Assembly: GCF_002160755.1 (NCBI RefSeq)
Contig: NZ_NFLE01000009.1
Location: forward strand, 1-64,000
Direction: 5' to 3'
DNA: 64,000 nt
Origin: Lachnoclostridium sp. An14
Lineage (GTDB): Bacteria; Bacillota; Clostridia; Lachnospirales; Lachnospiraceae
Shown: positions 8,911-18,904 of the stretch, piece by piece
Numbering within the stretch: the first letter of the stretch is position 1
Layout of the letters: every line of letters starts with the position of its first letter
Made by a program: the position numbers and the translations under genes
The notes under the pieces: generated by a model
What the model was told of the DNA's origin: nothing
Seen by the model: only the letters and a program-made list of their open reading frames with translations
Databases searched by the model: none

Positions 8911-9429
8911 ATGAAAACACAACACACAAACACGAAAAAACTGGCGGCCGCCGGCCTGATGGCGGCAGTGGCGGTGGCCTGTTCCCCGTTCAGCATTCCT
9001 GTGGGAGCCTCCCGCTGCTTTCCGGTACAGCATATGGTGAACGTGCTGGCGGCCGTATTCCTGGGGCCGTGGTACGGCGTGGGAATGGCCTTTGTCACCA
9101 GCCTGATCCGCAATATTATGGGCACCGGCAGCCTGTTAGCCTTTCCCGGCAGTATGTGCGGGGCGCTGCTCTGCGGCCTGGTATTTTCCCGCACGGGAAA
9201 GCTGTGGCTCACCTACGGGGCGGAAATTTTTGGCACCGGCATTTTAGGCGGCTTAGCGGCCTGGCCGGTGGCAGTGTGGATTATGGGAAATAAGGAGGCG
9301 GCCCTGTTCGCCTACGTCCTGCCCTTTTTGGTGTCCACTGTGGGCGGAACGGCCATCGCCTGCGCCGTGATCGCCGTGTTAAAGCGCAGCGGCGGTTTTG
9401 CGGTGATGAAGGAGGCTGTGGACCGATGA
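8911..9429 (+). CDS. thiW: ECF transporter S component for thiamine precursor, ThiW
   Basis: This 172-aa hydrophobic protein with about five membrane segments is recognised as ThiW, the substrate-binding subunit for a thiazole precursor of thiamine. The family signature is the N-terminal AAGLMAAVAVACSPFSIPVG and the RNIMGTGSLLAFPGSMCGAL loop. It needs an ECF energising module; ecfA1-ecfA2-ecfT at 33.8-36.3 kb could serve. The gene directly follows the TPP riboswitch, which fits a role in thiamine salvage. It overlaps thiM by 4 bp. Confidence 0.88.
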   Translation: MKTQHTNTKKLAAAGLMAAVAVACSPFSIPVGASRCFPVQHMVNVLAAVFLGPWYGVGMAFVTSLIRNIMGTGSLLAFPGSMCGALLCGLVFSRTGKLWLTYGAEIFGTGILGGLAAWPVAVWIMGNKEAALFAYVLPFLVSTVGGTAIACAVIAVLKRSGGFAVMKEAVDR

Positions 9430-10319
9430 GCGGCAAACTGTCAGAACGGGAACCTGGCGGCTGGGACAGAGCCGGTTTTTCCGGTTCCGGCGGGACGGGA
9501 GATTCCGGCCTTTGTGGTTCTCCGGCAGCCGCTCTGCTGCGCCGCCTGCGGGACCGTTCTCCACGCGTCCACTGCATTGAAAACTTGGCGGTGGCCCCGG
9601 ATGTGGCCAATATCCTGCTGGCGGCCGGGGCAAAGCCCATTCTGGCCCAGGCAAAGGAGGAGGCGGGGGAGATCGCCGCGGCCTGCGATGCCGTAGTGTT
9701 AAATTTCGGCACCCCGGACGAAGAAAAATTTGAGGCCATCCGCCGGGCGGGGACGGCGGCAGCGGCGGCCGGAGTTCCCCTGGTGGCGGATCCGGTGGGA
9801 GCCGGGGCCAGCCCCTGGCGCCGGGAAAATACCCTGGCTATATTGAGGGATGTGCCGTTTTCCGCCATCCACTGCAACTTCTCCGAGGCTTTGACCCTTT
9901 TGGGAGAAACGGCGGAGTTTCACGGGGTGGACAGCGCCAAAGCCCCGTTTCCGGCGCGGAAGGAAGCGGCAGAGCGGCTGGCGGCCCGCCGCGGCTGCGC
10001 CGTACTCATAAGCGGTGAGGAAGACATCGTCTCCCACGGCAGCCGCACCGCCGTCATCAGAGGAGGCACCTCCGCCATGGGGCGGGTGACCGGCACTGGC
10101 TGTATGCTGTCCGCCCTGGCCGGGGCGTTCTGCGCCGTGGAGAAGGATCCCTTTCTGGCTCTTTCCGCCGCCGCCTCCTTTTGGAAGGCCTGCGGAGAGG
10201 CTGCCTGGGAGGAGACGAGGCGGACGGGAGGCGGGCCCGGGACGTTTCACGTCAGGCTGTTCGACGCGGCCTGGCTTACGGAAGAATGGAGGGAAAACAT
10301 TGAATTTATCAAGGGATAA
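9426..10319 (+). CDS. thiM: Hydroxyethylthiazole kinase
   Basis: ThiM phosphorylates 4-methyl-5-(2-hydroxyethyl)thiazole, the salvage route to the thiazole half of thiamine. The 297-aa product has the ribokinase-like landmarks VADPVGAGASPWR, HCNFSEALTLLGE and GRVTGTGCMLSALAGAF, the latter carrying the catalytic Cys-loop seen in ThiM. The annotated ATG overlaps the thiW stop (ATGA). The first 40 or so residues are unusually Gly/Ser-rich and unlike the family, which normally begins near [15 protein letters not shown], so either the start is further downstream or there is a short extension. Confidence 0.93.
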   Translation: MSGKLSEREPGGWDRAGFSGSGGTGDSGLCGSPAAALLRRLRDRSPRVHCIENLAVAPDVANILLAAGAKPILAQAKEEAGEIAAACDAVVLNFGTPDEEKFEAIRRAGTAAAAAGVPLVADPVGAGASPWRRENTLAILRDVPFSAIHCNFSEALTLLGETAEFHGVDSAKAPFPARKEAAERLAARRGCAVLISGEEDIVSHGSRTAVIRGGTSAMGRVTGTGCMLSALAGAFCAVEKDPFLALSAAASFWKACGEAAWEETRRTGGGPGTFHVRLFDAAWLTEEWRENIEFIKG

Positions 10320-10953
10320 ACTGCTGCTTTACGCCGTCACAGACCGCTCCTGGCTGGGAGAGGACAGCCTGGAAACGGTGGTGGAGGAGGCGTTAAAAGG
10401 GGGAGCTACCATGGTACAGCTCCGGGAAAAGGAGATCTCCCACCAGGGGATGGTGGAGCTGGCCCGCAGGCTGAAACCGGTCTGCGCCTCCTACGGCGTG
10501 CCTCTGATCATCAATGACGACGTGCAGGCGGCCCTGGAGGCGGACGCGGACGGCGTCCACGTGGGCCAGGAGGATCTGGGAGTGGTGGAGGCCAGGAAAC
10601 TCCTCGGCCCGGACAAGATCATAGGAGCCAGCGCCCACAACGTGGCGGAGGCCCTGGAGGCGGTGCGCCAGGGGGCGGACTACCTGGGCAGCGGCGCGGT
10701 GTTCGGCTCCGCTACCAAAACCAACGTATCCTGCCTGCCTATGGAGGAGCTAAAGCGCATCTGCGCCGCCGTCTCCGTGCCGGTGGTGGCCATCGGCGGG
10801 ATTTCAGAAGAAAATGCCGGCAGCCTGGCGGGGACGGGAATCGCCGGGATTGCGGTGATCAGCGCCATTTTCGCGGCAGCGGATAAGAGAGAGGCCGCCG
10901 CCCGCCTAAGGGCCACAGCGGAAAGGCTGGCAGAGAGGAGAGAGGAAACATGA
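10300..10953 (+). CDS. thiE: Thiamine-phosphate synthase
   Basis: ThiE joins HMP pyrophosphate and thiazole phosphate to thiamine phosphate. The 217-aa TIM barrel shows VQLREKEIS, the Mg-binding [20 protein letters not shown] and the phosphate loop [13 protein letters not shown]. The start is TTG at 10300, supported by GGAGGG six bases upstream; the gene overlaps thiM by 20 bp and thiD by 4 bp, which suggests translational coupling. Confidence 0.95.
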   Translation: MNLSRDKLLLYAVTDRSWLGEDSLETVVEEALKGGATMVQLREKEISHQGMVELARRLKPVCASYGVPLIINDDVQAALEADADGVHVGQEDLGVVEARKLLGPDKIIGASAHNVAEALEAVRQGADYLGSGAVFGSATKTNVSCLPMEELKRICAAVSVPVVAIGGISEENAGSLAGTGIAGIAVISAIFAAADKREAAARLRATAERLAERREET

Positions 10954-11738
10954 AAACGGTACTTACCATCGCAGGGAGCGACTGCAGCGGAGGCGCCGGT
11001 ATCCAGGCGGATTTAAAGACCATGCTGGCAAACGGCGTGTACGGCATGAGCGCTATCACGGCTCTCACGGCCCAGAATACTACAGGGGTGTACGGGATTC
11101 TGGAGGTATCCCCGGAGTTTCTTGCCTCCCAGCTGGACTGCGTATTCCAGGACATCCGCCCCGACGCGGTGAAGACGGGGATGGTGGGAAGCAGTGCCCT
11201 GATCCGCGTCATCGGCGAGAAACTGAAGGAGTACAAGGCCGATAATCTGGTGGTGGACCCGGTGATGGTGTCCACCAGCGGCTCCAGGCTGCTGCGGGAG
11301 GACGCGGTGGAGGCCCTGACCTCCGTCCTGCTGCCCATGGCCGCCGTCATCACCCCCAATATCCCGGAGGCGGAGGTGCTGTCCGGCATGGAGATCCATA
11401 CGCCGGAGGATATGGAGCGGGCGGCGGAGCGGATTTACGAGACCTACGGCTGCGCCGTGCTCTGCAAAGGCGGCCATTCGATCCAGGATGCCAACGACCT
11501 GCTTTTTGACGGCAGAGAACGGACCTGGTTCCAGGGAAAACGGATCGAAAACCCCAACACCCACGGCACCGGCTGCACCCTGTCCAGTGCCATCGCCTCC
11601 GGCTTAGCAAAGGAGCTGACCTTAAAGGAGGCGGTGCGAAACGCCAAGGAATACATTTCCGGCGCTCTGGCGGCAGGCCTGGATCTGGGAGCCGGCTCCG
11701 GCCCCCTAGATCACGGGTTTGCCATGAGGAACCGTTAA
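10950..11738 (+). CDS. thiD: Hydroxymethylpyrimidine/phosphomethylpyrimidine kinase
   Basis: ThiD carries out both phosphorylations of hydroxymethylpyrimidine to give HMP-PP for ThiE. The 262-aa sequence starts with the family hallmark [18 protein letters not shown]. It has the ribokinase anion hole [15 protein letters not shown] near residue 205. It is the last thi gene; no thiC, thiG or thiH is seen, so this operon is for salvage and coupling rather than full synthesis. Confidence 0.96.
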   Translation: MKTVLTIAGSDCSGGAGIQADLKTMLANGVYGMSAITALTAQNTTGVYGILEVSPEFLASQLDCVFQDIRPDAVKTGMVGSSALIRVIGEKLKEYKADNLVVDPVMVSTSGSRLLREDAVEALTSVLLPMAAVITPNIPEAEVLSGMEIHTPEDMERAAERIYETYGCAVLCKGGHSIQDANDLLFDGRERTWFQGKRIENPNTHGTGCTLSSAIASGLAKELTLKEAVRNAKEYISGALAAGLDLGAGSGPLDHGFAMRNR

Positions 11739-11842
11739 AAAGCCGGTGACGTTTTCCAGCCCTTGTGCTATACTGGGAGGACAAAGAGATGACTGCAGGC
11801 GGCTGCCGGTTCCGTCCGGGAGCGGCCGGACGGAGGGAAAGC

Positions 11843-12454
11843 ATGGTAAAAAATATCGTATTTGACATGGGAAATGTGCTGGTAGCCTACGATGAGAACC
11901 GGGTCTGCCGCCGGTTTATGGAGGAAGGGACGGAGGAGTACGGCCGTGTTCGCGCCGCCGTGTTTGGTTCCCAGGAGTGGATCCTTTTGGATATGGGAGT
12001 GATCAGCGAGGAGGAAGGCCTGGAGCGGATGAAACGCCGCCTGGTTACCGACCGGGAAAAAGAGCTGGCAGAGCAGTGCTTTGCCCACTGGCACGAGTAT
12101 TGTATGTGGACCGTGGAAGGGGCTGAGGAAATGATCCGTTCCTTAAAAGAGAAGGGATTTGGCATTTATCTCTGTTCCAACGCCTCTGTCCGCCTCCGCG
12201 CCTGCTACCGCACCTACATCCCCGCGGTGGACTGCTTTGACGGCATCCTGTTCTCCGCGGAGGAAAAGCTGCTAAAGCCTCAGAAGGAGATCTATGAGCG
12301 GCTGTTTGAGAAATTTGGCTTAAAGCCGGAGGAGTGTTTCTTCGTGGACGATTTACAGTTAAACATCGACGGCGCCGCCGCCTGCGGCATGAAAGGTTAC
12401 TGCCATAAGGATATGGATCTGGAAAAGCTGAAAAAGGTGTTGGCGGAGCTTTGA
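11843..12454 (+). CDS. HAD-superfamily hydrolase
   Basis: A 203-aa HAD phosphatase of the IA group. Motif I is VFDMGNVLV (nucleophile Asp and general acid position changed to Gly-Asn, as in YihX/acid sugar phosphatases), motif II is LCSNAS, and motif III/IV are KPQKEIYERL and FVDDLQLNIDGA. The start at 11843 is chosen because GGAGGGAAA lies just upstream and the Rossmann strand begins at once; the frame runs further upstream to 11765. An extended -10 box (TGCTATACT, about 11766-11774) may give it its own promoter. The substrate is unknown. It could be a sugar-phosphate or nucleotide phosphatase. Confidence 0.85.
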   Translation: MVKNIVFDMGNVLVAYDENRVCRRFMEEGTEEYGRVRAAVFGSQEWILLDMGVISEEEGLERMKRRLVTDREKELAEQCFAHWHEYCMWTVEGAEEMIRSLKEKGFGIYLCSNASVRLRACYRTYIPAVDCFDGILFSAEEKLLKPQKEIYERLFEKFGLKPEECFFVDDLQLNIDGAAACGMKGYCHKDMDLEKLKKVLAEL

Positions 12455-12483
12455 CCGGGCGTGAAAATGTGAAAAATAAAGAA

Positions 12484-12535
12484 CAGCGGACCGCTGGGAG
12501 TACAGGAAGAATACACCCGGCAGTCCGCTTTAAAT
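12484..12535. terminator. Terminator between convergent genes
   Basis: AGCGGACCGCTGGG (12484-12497) and CCCGGCAGTCCGCT (12516-12529) form a 14-bp stem with a few mismatches, then a short T/A tract. It probably serves the HAD hydrolase and the methyltransferase gene that faces it. Confidence 0.6.
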
Positions 12536-12548
12536 TACCTTTGTCCCG

Positions 12549-13409
12549 TCACGCCTCCCAGCGTCCGGCCGCCCCGCAGGGCAGCACCAGCCCCGTCTCC
12601 GTCACCGGCAGCCCGATTTCCTCGGAGCGCACCGTCCCTTTGTATTTGGGGCAGATCTCCGTGCCGATCAGATAGGAGAGAACGGCCGGCGCCAGCCCTG
12701 TGGTATAGGAATTGATCAGGAAAAACAGGGGCTCATCGGAGAGCAGCTGGGCGCACAGTTTCACTAAGGGGTGAATGGCGTCCTCGATTTTCCAGATCTC
12801 CCCCTTCGGCCCACGGCCGTAGGAAGGGGGATCCATGATGATGCCGTCGTAGTGATTTCCCCGGCGGATCTCCCGCTCCACAAACTTTACGCAGTCATCC
12901 ACGATCCAGCGGATGGGCGCGTTCTCCAGGCCGGAGGAACGGGCGTTTTCTCTGGCCCAGCCCACCATGCCCTTGGAGGCGTCCACGTGAGTGACGGCGG
13001 CTCCCGCCTGGGCGGCCGCCAGGGTGGCCCCGCCGGTGTAGGCAAAAAGGTTTAACACCTTCACCGGACGTCCCGCCTGGCGGATCTTCGCCCCGAACCA
13101 GTCCCAGTTTGCCGCCTGCTCCGGAAACAGCCCGGTGTGCTTAAAGCTGAAGGGCTTGAGATTAAATGTGAGGCCCTTGTAGCCGATGGTCCACTGCTCC
13201 GGGAGATCGAAAAACTCCCACTCGCCGCCGCCCTTGGCGCTGCGGTGGTAGTGGCCGTTCATCCGTTTCCAGCCTCTGTGTTTCTTCGGGGTGTCCCAGA
13301 TCACCTGAGGGTCGGGGCGCACCAGCAGGTACGAGCCCCACCGCTCCAGCTTTTCCCCTTTTGAACAGTCAATCACTTCATAATCTTTCCAGCCGTCTGC
13401 AATCCACAT
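12549..13409 (-). CDS. Class I SAM-dependent methyltransferase, probable rRNA methyltransferase
   Basis: A 286-aa protein of the RlmI/RlmK-like group. The SAM-binding motif I is VLNLFAYTGGATLAAAQAG, an acidic motif II is THVDASKGMVGWA, and the catalytic/substrate motif is IIMDPPSYGRGPKGE. The start at 13409 (MWIADGW) has AGGAG five bases upstream; an upstream in-frame ATG at 13436 is less likely. It would methylate a cytosine of 23S rRNA or a related target. It stands alone on the minus strand. The substrate is not shown by the sequence. Confidence 0.85.
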   Translation of the reverse strand: MWIADGWKDYEVIDCSKGEKLERWGSYLLVRPDPQVIWDTPKKHRGWKRMNGHYHRSAKGGGEWEFFDLPEQWTIGYKGLTFNLKPFSFKHTGLFPEQAANWDWFGAKIRQAGRPVKVLNLFAYTGGATLAAAQAGAAVTHVDASKGMVGWARENARSSGLENAPIRWIVDDCVKFVEREIRRGNHYDGIIMDPPSYGRGPKGEIWKIEDAIHPLVKLCAQLLSDEPLFFLINSYTTGLAPAVLSYLIGTEICPKYKGTVRSEEIGLPVTETGLVLPCGAAGRWEA

Positions 13410-13588
13410 AATGCTCCTCTTTTCATATAAAATCAATATCGGTTCATAACAGTTTCGTTTGATTAGCCGCGTTTCGGCGGGTACGTGTTAAACAGTACCA
13501 GAATCCGTTTTTTACAAGAAGTACCAGTAGTATATAAGAAAAAACAGAAATTGTAAAGAAATCGAAAGATATTTCCGGGCGTTGATGG

Positions 13589-13617
13589 TTGAATATTTTC
13601 CCATTAATTGCTAGAAT
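13589..13617 (+). promoter_or_regulatory. Putative promoter of the first cell-wall-binding protein
   Basis: TTGAAT (13589-13594), 17 bp, TAGAAT (13612-13617), in an AT-rich stretch 69 bp before the ATG. Confidence 0.55.
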
Positions 13618-13685
13618 GTAAGATAGCGAATATTAATTTGAGAGATAGGGGGAACCCTCATCACATAAATGGAGGAAATTACAGT

Positions 13686-15071
13686 ATGAAGAATAGAGGG
13701 CTGACGGTATTTGCCCTGGCCGCCGTAATGACCGTGGGCGCCGCCACCATCACCTCCCTTGCCGCGGAGGGGTGGAGCAAGCAGAACAATGTATGGGTTT
13801 ACTATGATTCCCAGGGCTATCTGGTCCGGGACGAGTGGAAAAAGGGAGCGGACAACCAGTGGCGCTACTTAAACGGAGCCGGCGAGATGGCTATCAATGA
13901 ATGGGTGGACGACACGTACTACGTAGACGGCGACGGCCTGATGATCGCCAATAAATGGCTGCGCATCGCCAGCGATGAGGACGAGGCGGTAAACGGCTAT
14001 CTCTGGTACTACTTTAACAGCTCCGGAAAGGTGGAGACGGACGACTGGAAGAAGATCGACGGCTCCTGGTACTATTTTGACGACGACGGCGTGATGCAGA
14101 CCGGCTGGGTGGACGACGACATCTACTACTGCGACGCCAATGGACGGATGCTCACCGGCTGGCAGAAACTCCTTCCTCCGGACGCGTCAGAGTATGACGA
14201 CGGAAAGGTCCGTCCCGGCGACGAGGACGACGACGATCTGGTATGGTACTATTTCTCCGCCAACGGCAAGAAATACACCCCGGACGTGAGCGGCGACGAG
14301 TGCGACGTTCACAAGGTGGGGGACGACTACTACTGTTTTAACGCGGACGGAGAGATGCAGACCGGCTGGGTGAACATGAAGGGGGAGAACAATCTTCCCG
14401 ACGGCATCGGGGATTTCCGCTATTTCGGCCCCGACGGCCGGGCGAGAAAGGGCTGGCTGGCCCTCTATCCGCCGGATTCCCTTTCCGGATATGACGGAGT
14501 GGTGGAATGGTTCTACTTCTCCAAGGACGGCGAGCCGGAAATCGGCCCCAAGGAAGGCGAGGCCACGACCTCCGACTTTGTAAAGATCGACGGACAGAAT
14601 TACCTGTTTAACGATATGGGAAATCCCGTCTACGGCATCCAGAAGGTATACCTGGGCAGCAGCGGGGAGAATTACACCACCTACGCCTTTGGCACCAACC
14701 GGGGCGACTGCGTGATGACGAAGGGCCGCGTGAAACTGGAGGAGGCGGACGGCACCGTATCGGAGTTCTATTTCTCTGACAGCGGCCAGGGCTACTCCGG
14801 CGTGAAGAATGGCTACCTCTACTACCGTGGCAAGCTCCAGAAACTGGACAGCGGCATGAAGTACGACGTGGTTTCCATCCCCAGCGGGACGGACAAATAC
14901 GAAAACTACGTGGTGTCCAGCAGCGGCAAGGTGATGCGTTCCACCACCGTGAAGAACGCCGACGGCATCAAATACAAGACCAACAGCAGCGGAATCCTCA
15001 CGGAGATCGACGAGGAGACGGCAGGAAAAGGCCATTACGGGGATCCGGTAGAGCCGAATTACTACGACTGA
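13686..15071 (+). CDS. Secreted protein with cell-wall/choline-binding-type repeats
   Basis: A 461-aa exported protein. A signal peptide covers about residues 1-26 (MKNRG, hydrophobic core, cut after SLAA). The rest is made of degenerate 20-aa repeats of the GW...WYY...G type (for example VWVYYDSQGYLV, WYYFDDDGVMQTGW, YYCDANGRMLTGW, YYCFNADGEMQTGW), the fold that binds choline or glucan at the cell surface. It has many Asp and Glu residues. There is no catalytic domain and no sorting signal, so the role is surface attachment by the repeats themselves. The start at 13686 is chosen for the ribosome site GGAGG and the signal peptide. Confidence 0.85.
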   Translation: MKNRGLTVFALAAVMTVGAATITSLAAEGWSKQNNVWVYYDSQGYLVRDEWKKGADNQWRYLNGAGEMAINEWVDDTYYVDGDGLMIANKWLRIASDEDEAVNGYLWYYFNSSGKVETDDWKKIDGSWYYFDDDGVMQTGWVDDDIYYCDANGRMLTGWQKLLPPDASEYDDGKVRPGDEDDDDLVWYYFSANGKKYTPDVSGDECDVHKVGDDYYCFNADGEMQTGWVNMKGENNLPDGIGDFRYFGPDGRARKGWLALYPPDSLSGYDGVVEWFYFSKDGEPEIGPKEGEATTSDFVKIDGQNYLFNDMGNPVYGIQKVYLGSSGENYTTYAFGTNRGDCVMTKGRVKLEEADGTVSEFYFSDSGQGYSGVKNGYLYYRGKLQKLDSGMKYDVVSIPSGTDKYENYVVSSSGKVMRSTTVKNADGIKYKTNSSGILTEIDEETAGKGHYGDPVEPNYYD

Positions 15072-15102
15072 CCGGTATAAAGAGCAGATAAAAGCGGATA
15101 TG

Positions 15103-15136
15103 GAACAGGGCGGCTGGAGACGGACGCCCTGTTCTT
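15103..15136 (+). terminator. Terminator after the cell-wall-binding protein gene
   Basis: GAACAGGGCG (15103-15112) and CGCCCTGTTC (15124-15133) form a perfect 10-bp stem followed by TTTCC. Confidence 0.75.
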
Positions 15137-15149
15137 TCCTATTATATAT

Positions 15150-15225
15150 GCCATGGGAAATGTTATAATACGCCATAGGAAACGCTGTCCCCTGCGACAC
15201 ATGAGCCTCCGGCGGATGCGCGTCC
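15150..15225 (+). repeat. Dispersed intergenic repeat, copy C (degenerate)
   Basis: ATAGGAAACGCTGTCCCCTG followed by CGACACATGAGCCTCCGGCGG matches copies A and B in order and spacing, but the outer palindrome arms have decayed. It starts about 20 bp after the terminator at 15103-15136. Confidence 0.55.
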
Positions 15226-15321
15226 TCTGTGGAGGAAGACAGCTGCCGGCGCGCTCCTTCCATATTGTGGAACTGCACAGACAAACCCTGATAAATACAG
15301 GAAAAATCGTGAAAAAAGTGC

Positions 15322-15350
15322 TTGCAAATAAAAAAGAAATATGATACACT
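15322..15350 (+). promoter_or_regulatory. Promoter of the S10 ribosomal operon
   Basis: TTGCAA (15322-15327), 17 bp, TACACT (15345-15350). It is followed by a leader of about 230 nt before rpsJ. Confidence 0.6.
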
Positions 15351-15356
15351 CATAAC

Positions 15357-15587
15357 GCTGTGGCATGATAGCAATGAAGCGCGAGGTTGCCGCCGGAAAG
15401 AGGCGGGTTTTCCGTGGAGCGAATGTCAAGTTTAGAAACTGGCGACAAGTCACTGTACAAATTAAGATTTCTAAGTTCTGCAACATGGTAGCAGGCCATA
15501 TGTGTGTAGTCCCTGCGACACACACGGAAACGTGTACAGTCACCGCTTGTCGTACTGCAAAAGTGCGAAAAGGAGGCGACTTTTTTT
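15357..15587 (+). promoter_or_regulatory. Long leader of the S10 operon, possible autoregulatory RNA
   Basis: About 230 nt of non-coding sequence with several inverted segments separates the promoter from rpsJ. In many bacteria this leader is the target of L4-mediated feedback. I see structure potential but cannot assign a known leader family by eye. Confidence 0.4.
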
Positions 15588-15899
15588 ATGGCAAGTCAAG
15601 TAATGAGAATCACACTGAAGGCGTACGATCATCAGTTAGTAGATCAGTCCGCTGCAAAAATCATCGAGACGGTAAAGAAAACGGGATCCCAGGTGAGCGG
15701 ACCGGTGCCGTTACCCACCAAGAAAGAGGTAGTTACCATCTTAAGAGCTACCCACAAGTACAAAGATTCCAGAGAGCAGTTCGAGCAGAGAACACACAAG
15801 AGACTGATCGACATCATTACCCCCAGCCAGAAGACGGTAGATGCACTGTCCAGACTGGAAATGCCGGCAGGCGTTTACATCAACATTAAGATGAAATAA
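15588..15899 (+). CDS. rpsJ: 30S ribosomal protein S10
   Basis: S10 sits in the head of the 30S subunit and also acts with NusB in antitermination. The 103-aa length and the N-terminus [17 protein letters not shown] are typical. It is the first gene of the ribosomal superoperon, with AAAGGAGGCGAC eight bases before the ATG. Confidence 0.98.
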   Translation: MASQVMRITLKAYDHQLVDQSAAKIIETVKKTGSQVSGPVPLPTKKEVVTILRATHKYKDSREQFEQRTHKRLIDIITPSQKTVDALSRLEMPAGVYINIKMK

Positions 15900-16040
15900 T
15901 AAAAGCCCCAGACGGCTGACATTTCATTTTAATCATAATTTTTAAGTAAGCAAGATCCTGAAGGGTTTAGATAGATTTCTGGACTGTTCTAGGATGAACG
16001 CGAGAGCGTTCCGCTGTAGAAAAAGACAGGAGGTCAAACA

Positions 16041-16676
16041 ATGAAGAAAGCGATTTTAGCGACGAAAGTTGGAATGACACAGATCTTCAACGACGAAGGT
16101 GTGCTCGTTCCGGTAACGGTTCTTCAGGCTGGCCCGTGCGTAGTTACGCAGGTCAAGACCGAGGAGAACGATGGCTACAAAGCCGTACAGGTTGGCTTTG
16201 TTGACAAGAAAGAGAAACACGCCAACAAGCCCCAGAAGGGACATTTTGACAAGGCTGGCGTTTCTTACAAGAGATATGTAAGAGAGTTCAGATTTGAGAA
16301 TGCTGAGGAGTACTCCGTAAAGGATGAGATCAAGGCAGACATCTTCGCAGCCGGCGATAAGATCGACGCGACCGCAATCTCCAAAGGTAAGGGATTCCAG
16401 GGCGCGATCAAGAGACACGGCCAGCACAGAGGACCGATGGCTCACGGCTCCAAGTTCCACCGCCATCAGGGTTCCAATGGTTCCGCAACCACTCCCGGCC
16501 GCGTATTCAAGGGCAAGGGAATGCCGGGTCACATGGGACATGAGAAGGTAACTGTTCAGAACCTTGCAGTGGTTAGAGTTGACGCTGAGAACAACCTGAT
16601 CCTTGTAAAGGGCGCTGTGCCGGGACCGAAGAAGTGCTTAGTAACAATCAAAGAGACTGTAAAGTCCGGCAAGTAA
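16041..16676 (+). CDS. rplC: 50S ribosomal protein L3
   Basis: L3 is an early 50S assembly protein whose loop reaches the peptidyl-transferase centre. The 211-aa product begins [13 protein letters not shown] and carries the basic Gly/His loop [20 protein letters not shown]. The 141-nt gap after rpsJ is longer than elsewhere in the operon and may fold, but I see no separate gene in it. Confidence 0.98.
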   Translation: MKKAILATKVGMTQIFNDEGVLVPVTVLQAGPCVVTQVKTEENDGYKAVQVGFVDKKEKHANKPQKGHFDKAGVSYKRYVREFRFENAEEYSVKDEIKADIFAAGDKIDATAISKGKGFQGAIKRHGQHRGPMAHGSKFHRHQGSNGSATTPGRVFKGKGMPGHMGHEKVTVQNLAVVRVDAENNLILVKGAVPGPKKCLVTIKETVKSGK

Positions 16677-16704
16677 GCTTTACAGGAAAGGAGGAACTTT
16701 AGTA

Positions 16705-17325
16705 ATGGCAAACGTATCCGTTTTTAATATGGAAGGCAAAGAAGTTGGCACCATGGAGCTGAACGATGCGGTATTCGGTGTGGAAGTAAACGAGCACCTG
16801 GTACACATGGCGGTGGTTGCCCAGCTTGCAAATAAACGTCAGGGAACCCAGAAGGCAAAAACCCGTTCTGAGGTATCCGGCGGCGGCAGAAAACCGTGGA
16901 GACAGAAGGGAACCGGTCACGCTAGACAGGGATCCACGAGAGCTCCCCAGTGGACCGGCGGCGGCGTAGTATTCGCTCCCACCCCCAGAGATTACACCAT
17001 CAGACTGAACAAGAAGGAAAAGAGACTGGCTCTTAAGTCCGCTCTGACCAGCCGGGTTCAGGAGAACAAGTTCATCGTCCTGGACGAGCTGAGCTTAAAC
17101 GAGATCAAGACGAAGAACTTCGTGAACGTGATGAAGAACTTAAACGTAGCGAAGGCTCTGGTAGTTCTTGGCGAGAACAACGAGAACGTAGTGAAGTCCG
17201 CGAAAAATGTTGCTGACGTAAAGACCGCTCTCGTAAACACCATCAACGTATATGACATCTTAAAATATAACACAGTAGTAGCCACCAAGGCCGCTGTTGC
17301 AGCAATCGAGGAGGTGTACGCATAA
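16705..17325 (+). CDS. rplD: 50S ribosomal protein L4
   Basis: L4 lines the exit tunnel and in some bacteria represses its own operon. The 206-aa protein has the extended tunnel loop at about residues 50-85 ([20 protein letters not shown]). Its stop codon overlaps the rplW start by one base (TAATG), which suggests coupled translation. Confidence 0.98.
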   Translation: MANVSVFNMEGKEVGTMELNDAVFGVEVNEHLVHMAVVAQLANKRQGTQKAKTRSEVSGGGRKPWRQKGTGHARQGSTRAPQWTGGGVVFAPTPRDYTIRLNKKEKRLALKSALTSRVQENKFIVLDELSLNEIKTKNFVNVMKNLNVAKALVVLGENNENVVKSAKNVADVKTALVNTINVYDILKYNTVVATKAAVAAIEEVYA

Positions 17326-17624
17326 TGGCAAATGTACAGTACTTTGACGTAATCCTCAAACCGGTAGTTACCGAGAAAAGCATGAACGCCATGTCCGAGA
17401 AGAAATACACATTCCTGGTTCATCCGGAAGCAAACAAGTCCATGATCAAAGAGGCTGTTGAGAAGATGTTCCCCGGTACGAAGGTAGCATCCGTAAACAC
17501 CATGAACATGGATGGGAAGACCAAGAGGAGAGGAATGACCTTCGGCAAGACCGCGAAGACCAAGAAGGCCATCGTAAAGCTGACTGAGGACAGCAAGGAC
17601 ATCGAGATCTTCCAGGGCCTGTAA
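17325..17624 (+). CDS. rplW: 50S ribosomal protein L23
   Basis: L23 forms the docking site for trigger factor and signal recognition particle at the tunnel exit. The 99-aa product has the typical [12 protein letters not shown] start and the [19 protein letters not shown] loop. Confidence 0.97.
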   Translation: MANVQYFDVILKPVVTEKSMNAMSEKKYTFLVHPEANKSMIKEAVEKMFPGTKVASVNTMNMDGKTKRRGMTFGKTAKTKKAIVKLTEDSKDIEIFQGL

Positions 17625-17727
17625 TCCCAGAGGAATTGTGGCCCCACTATACGGCATCTTGAGCCGTGACGAATAAACAAGAAACGGCCAGGCGGCGCAG
17701 AACCGCAGGGCATGAAAGGAGACAACA

Positions 17728-18573
17728 ATGGGAATCAAAACATATAACCCATATACACCTTCCAGAAGGCATATGACCGGTTCCGATTTCAGCGAGATCA
17801 CCAAGACGGTTCCGGAGAAATCCCTGCTCACTTCCTTAAAGAAGAACGCAGGACGCAACAACCAGGGTAAGATCACTGTGAGACACCACGGCGGCGGCTC
17901 CAGAAGAAAATACAGAATCATTGATTTCAAGAGAAATAAAAAGGACGGCATTCCGGCTACCGTAATCGGAATTGAGTACGATCCGAACAGAACGGCTAAC
18001 ATCGCTCTGATCTGCTACGCAGACGGCGAGAAAGCATATATCCTTGCTCCGGCAGGTTTAACTGTAGGCATGAAGGTTATGAGCGGCGCGACCGCAGAGG
18101 CGAAGGTAGGAAACTGCTTACCGCTGTCTGAGATTCCGGTAGGTGCTCAGGTTCATAACATCGAGCTGTATCCGGGCCGCGGCGGCCAGCTGGTTCGTTC
18201 CGCCGGAAACGCTGCTCAGTTAATGGCAAAAGAGGGCAAGTACGCAACCTTAAGACTTCCTTCAGGCGAGATGAGAATGGTTCCGATCATCTGCCGCGCG
18301 ACCATCGGTGTGGTAGGAAACGGCGAGCACAACCTGATCAACATCGGTAAAGCTGGTAGAAAGCGTCACATGGGCATCAGACCTACGGTTCGCGGTTCCG
18401 TTATGAACCCGAATGATCACCCGCACGGTGGTGGTGAGGGTAAGACCGGTATCGGACGTCCGGGTCCCTGCACACCTTGGGGCAAGCCCGCTCTTGGCTT
18501 AAAGACCAGAAAGAAAAACAAGCAGTCTAACAAGCTGATCGTGAGAAGACGCGACGGAAAGACCATTAAATAA
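17728..18573 (+). CDS. rplB: 50S ribosomal protein L2
   Basis: L2 is needed for subunit joining and supports the peptidyl-transferase centre. The 281-aa product carries the universal C-terminal segment [20 protein letters not shown] with the functional His. A 103-nt spacer after rplW ends in GAAAGGAGA before the ATG. Confidence 0.98.
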   Translation: MGIKTYNPYTPSRRHMTGSDFSEITKTVPEKSLLTSLKKNAGRNNQGKITVRHHGGGSRRKYRIIDFKRNKKDGIPATVIGIEYDPNRTANIALICYADGEKAYILAPAGLTVGMKVMSGATAEAKVGNCLPLSEIPVGAQVHNIELYPGRGGQLVRSAGNAAQLMAKEGKYATLRLPSGEMRMVPIICRATIGVVGNGEHNLINIGKAGRKRHMGIRPTVRGSVMNPNDHPHGGGEGKTGIGRPGPCTPWGKPALGLKTRKKNKQSNKLIVRRRDGKTIK

Positions 18574-18592
18574 TTGAAGGAGGCTTAAAGCT

Positions 18593-18874
18593 ATGGCACG
18601 TTCATTAAAAAAAGGACCATTTGCAGACGCGCACTTACTGAAAAAAGTGGACGCTATGAACGAGGCAGGACAGAAGCAGGTTATTAAGACCTGGTCCCGC
18701 CGCTCCACGATTTTCCCGCAGATGGTTGGACATACAATCGCAGTTCATGACGGCAGAAAGCACGTTCCGGTATATGTGACCGAAGATATGGTAGGACACA
18801 AGCTGGGCGAGTTCGTTGCCACCAGAACCTACAGAGGCCACGGAAAAGACGAGAAGAAGTCCGGACGTAAGTAA
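18593..18874 (+). CDS. rpsS: 30S ribosomal protein S19
   Basis: S19 pairs with S13 in the 30S head. The 93-aa sequence [20 protein letters not shown] and the [21 protein letters not shown] motif are diagnostic. It lies 19 bp after rplB. Confidence 0.98.
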   Translation: MARSLKKGPFADAHLLKKVDAMNEAGQKQVIKTWSRRSTIFPQMVGHTIAVHDGRKHVPVYVTEDMVGHKLGEFVATRTYRGHGKDEKKSGRK

Positions 18875-18904
18875 TAAAGACACTTTGAAAGGAGGTTTTT
18901 AACA

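Noticed and set aside
15480-15560. Considered as a further copy of the dispersed repeat (CCCTGCGACACACACGG)
   Set aside because: Only a short segment matches and it lies within the S10 leader, so similarity may be chance.
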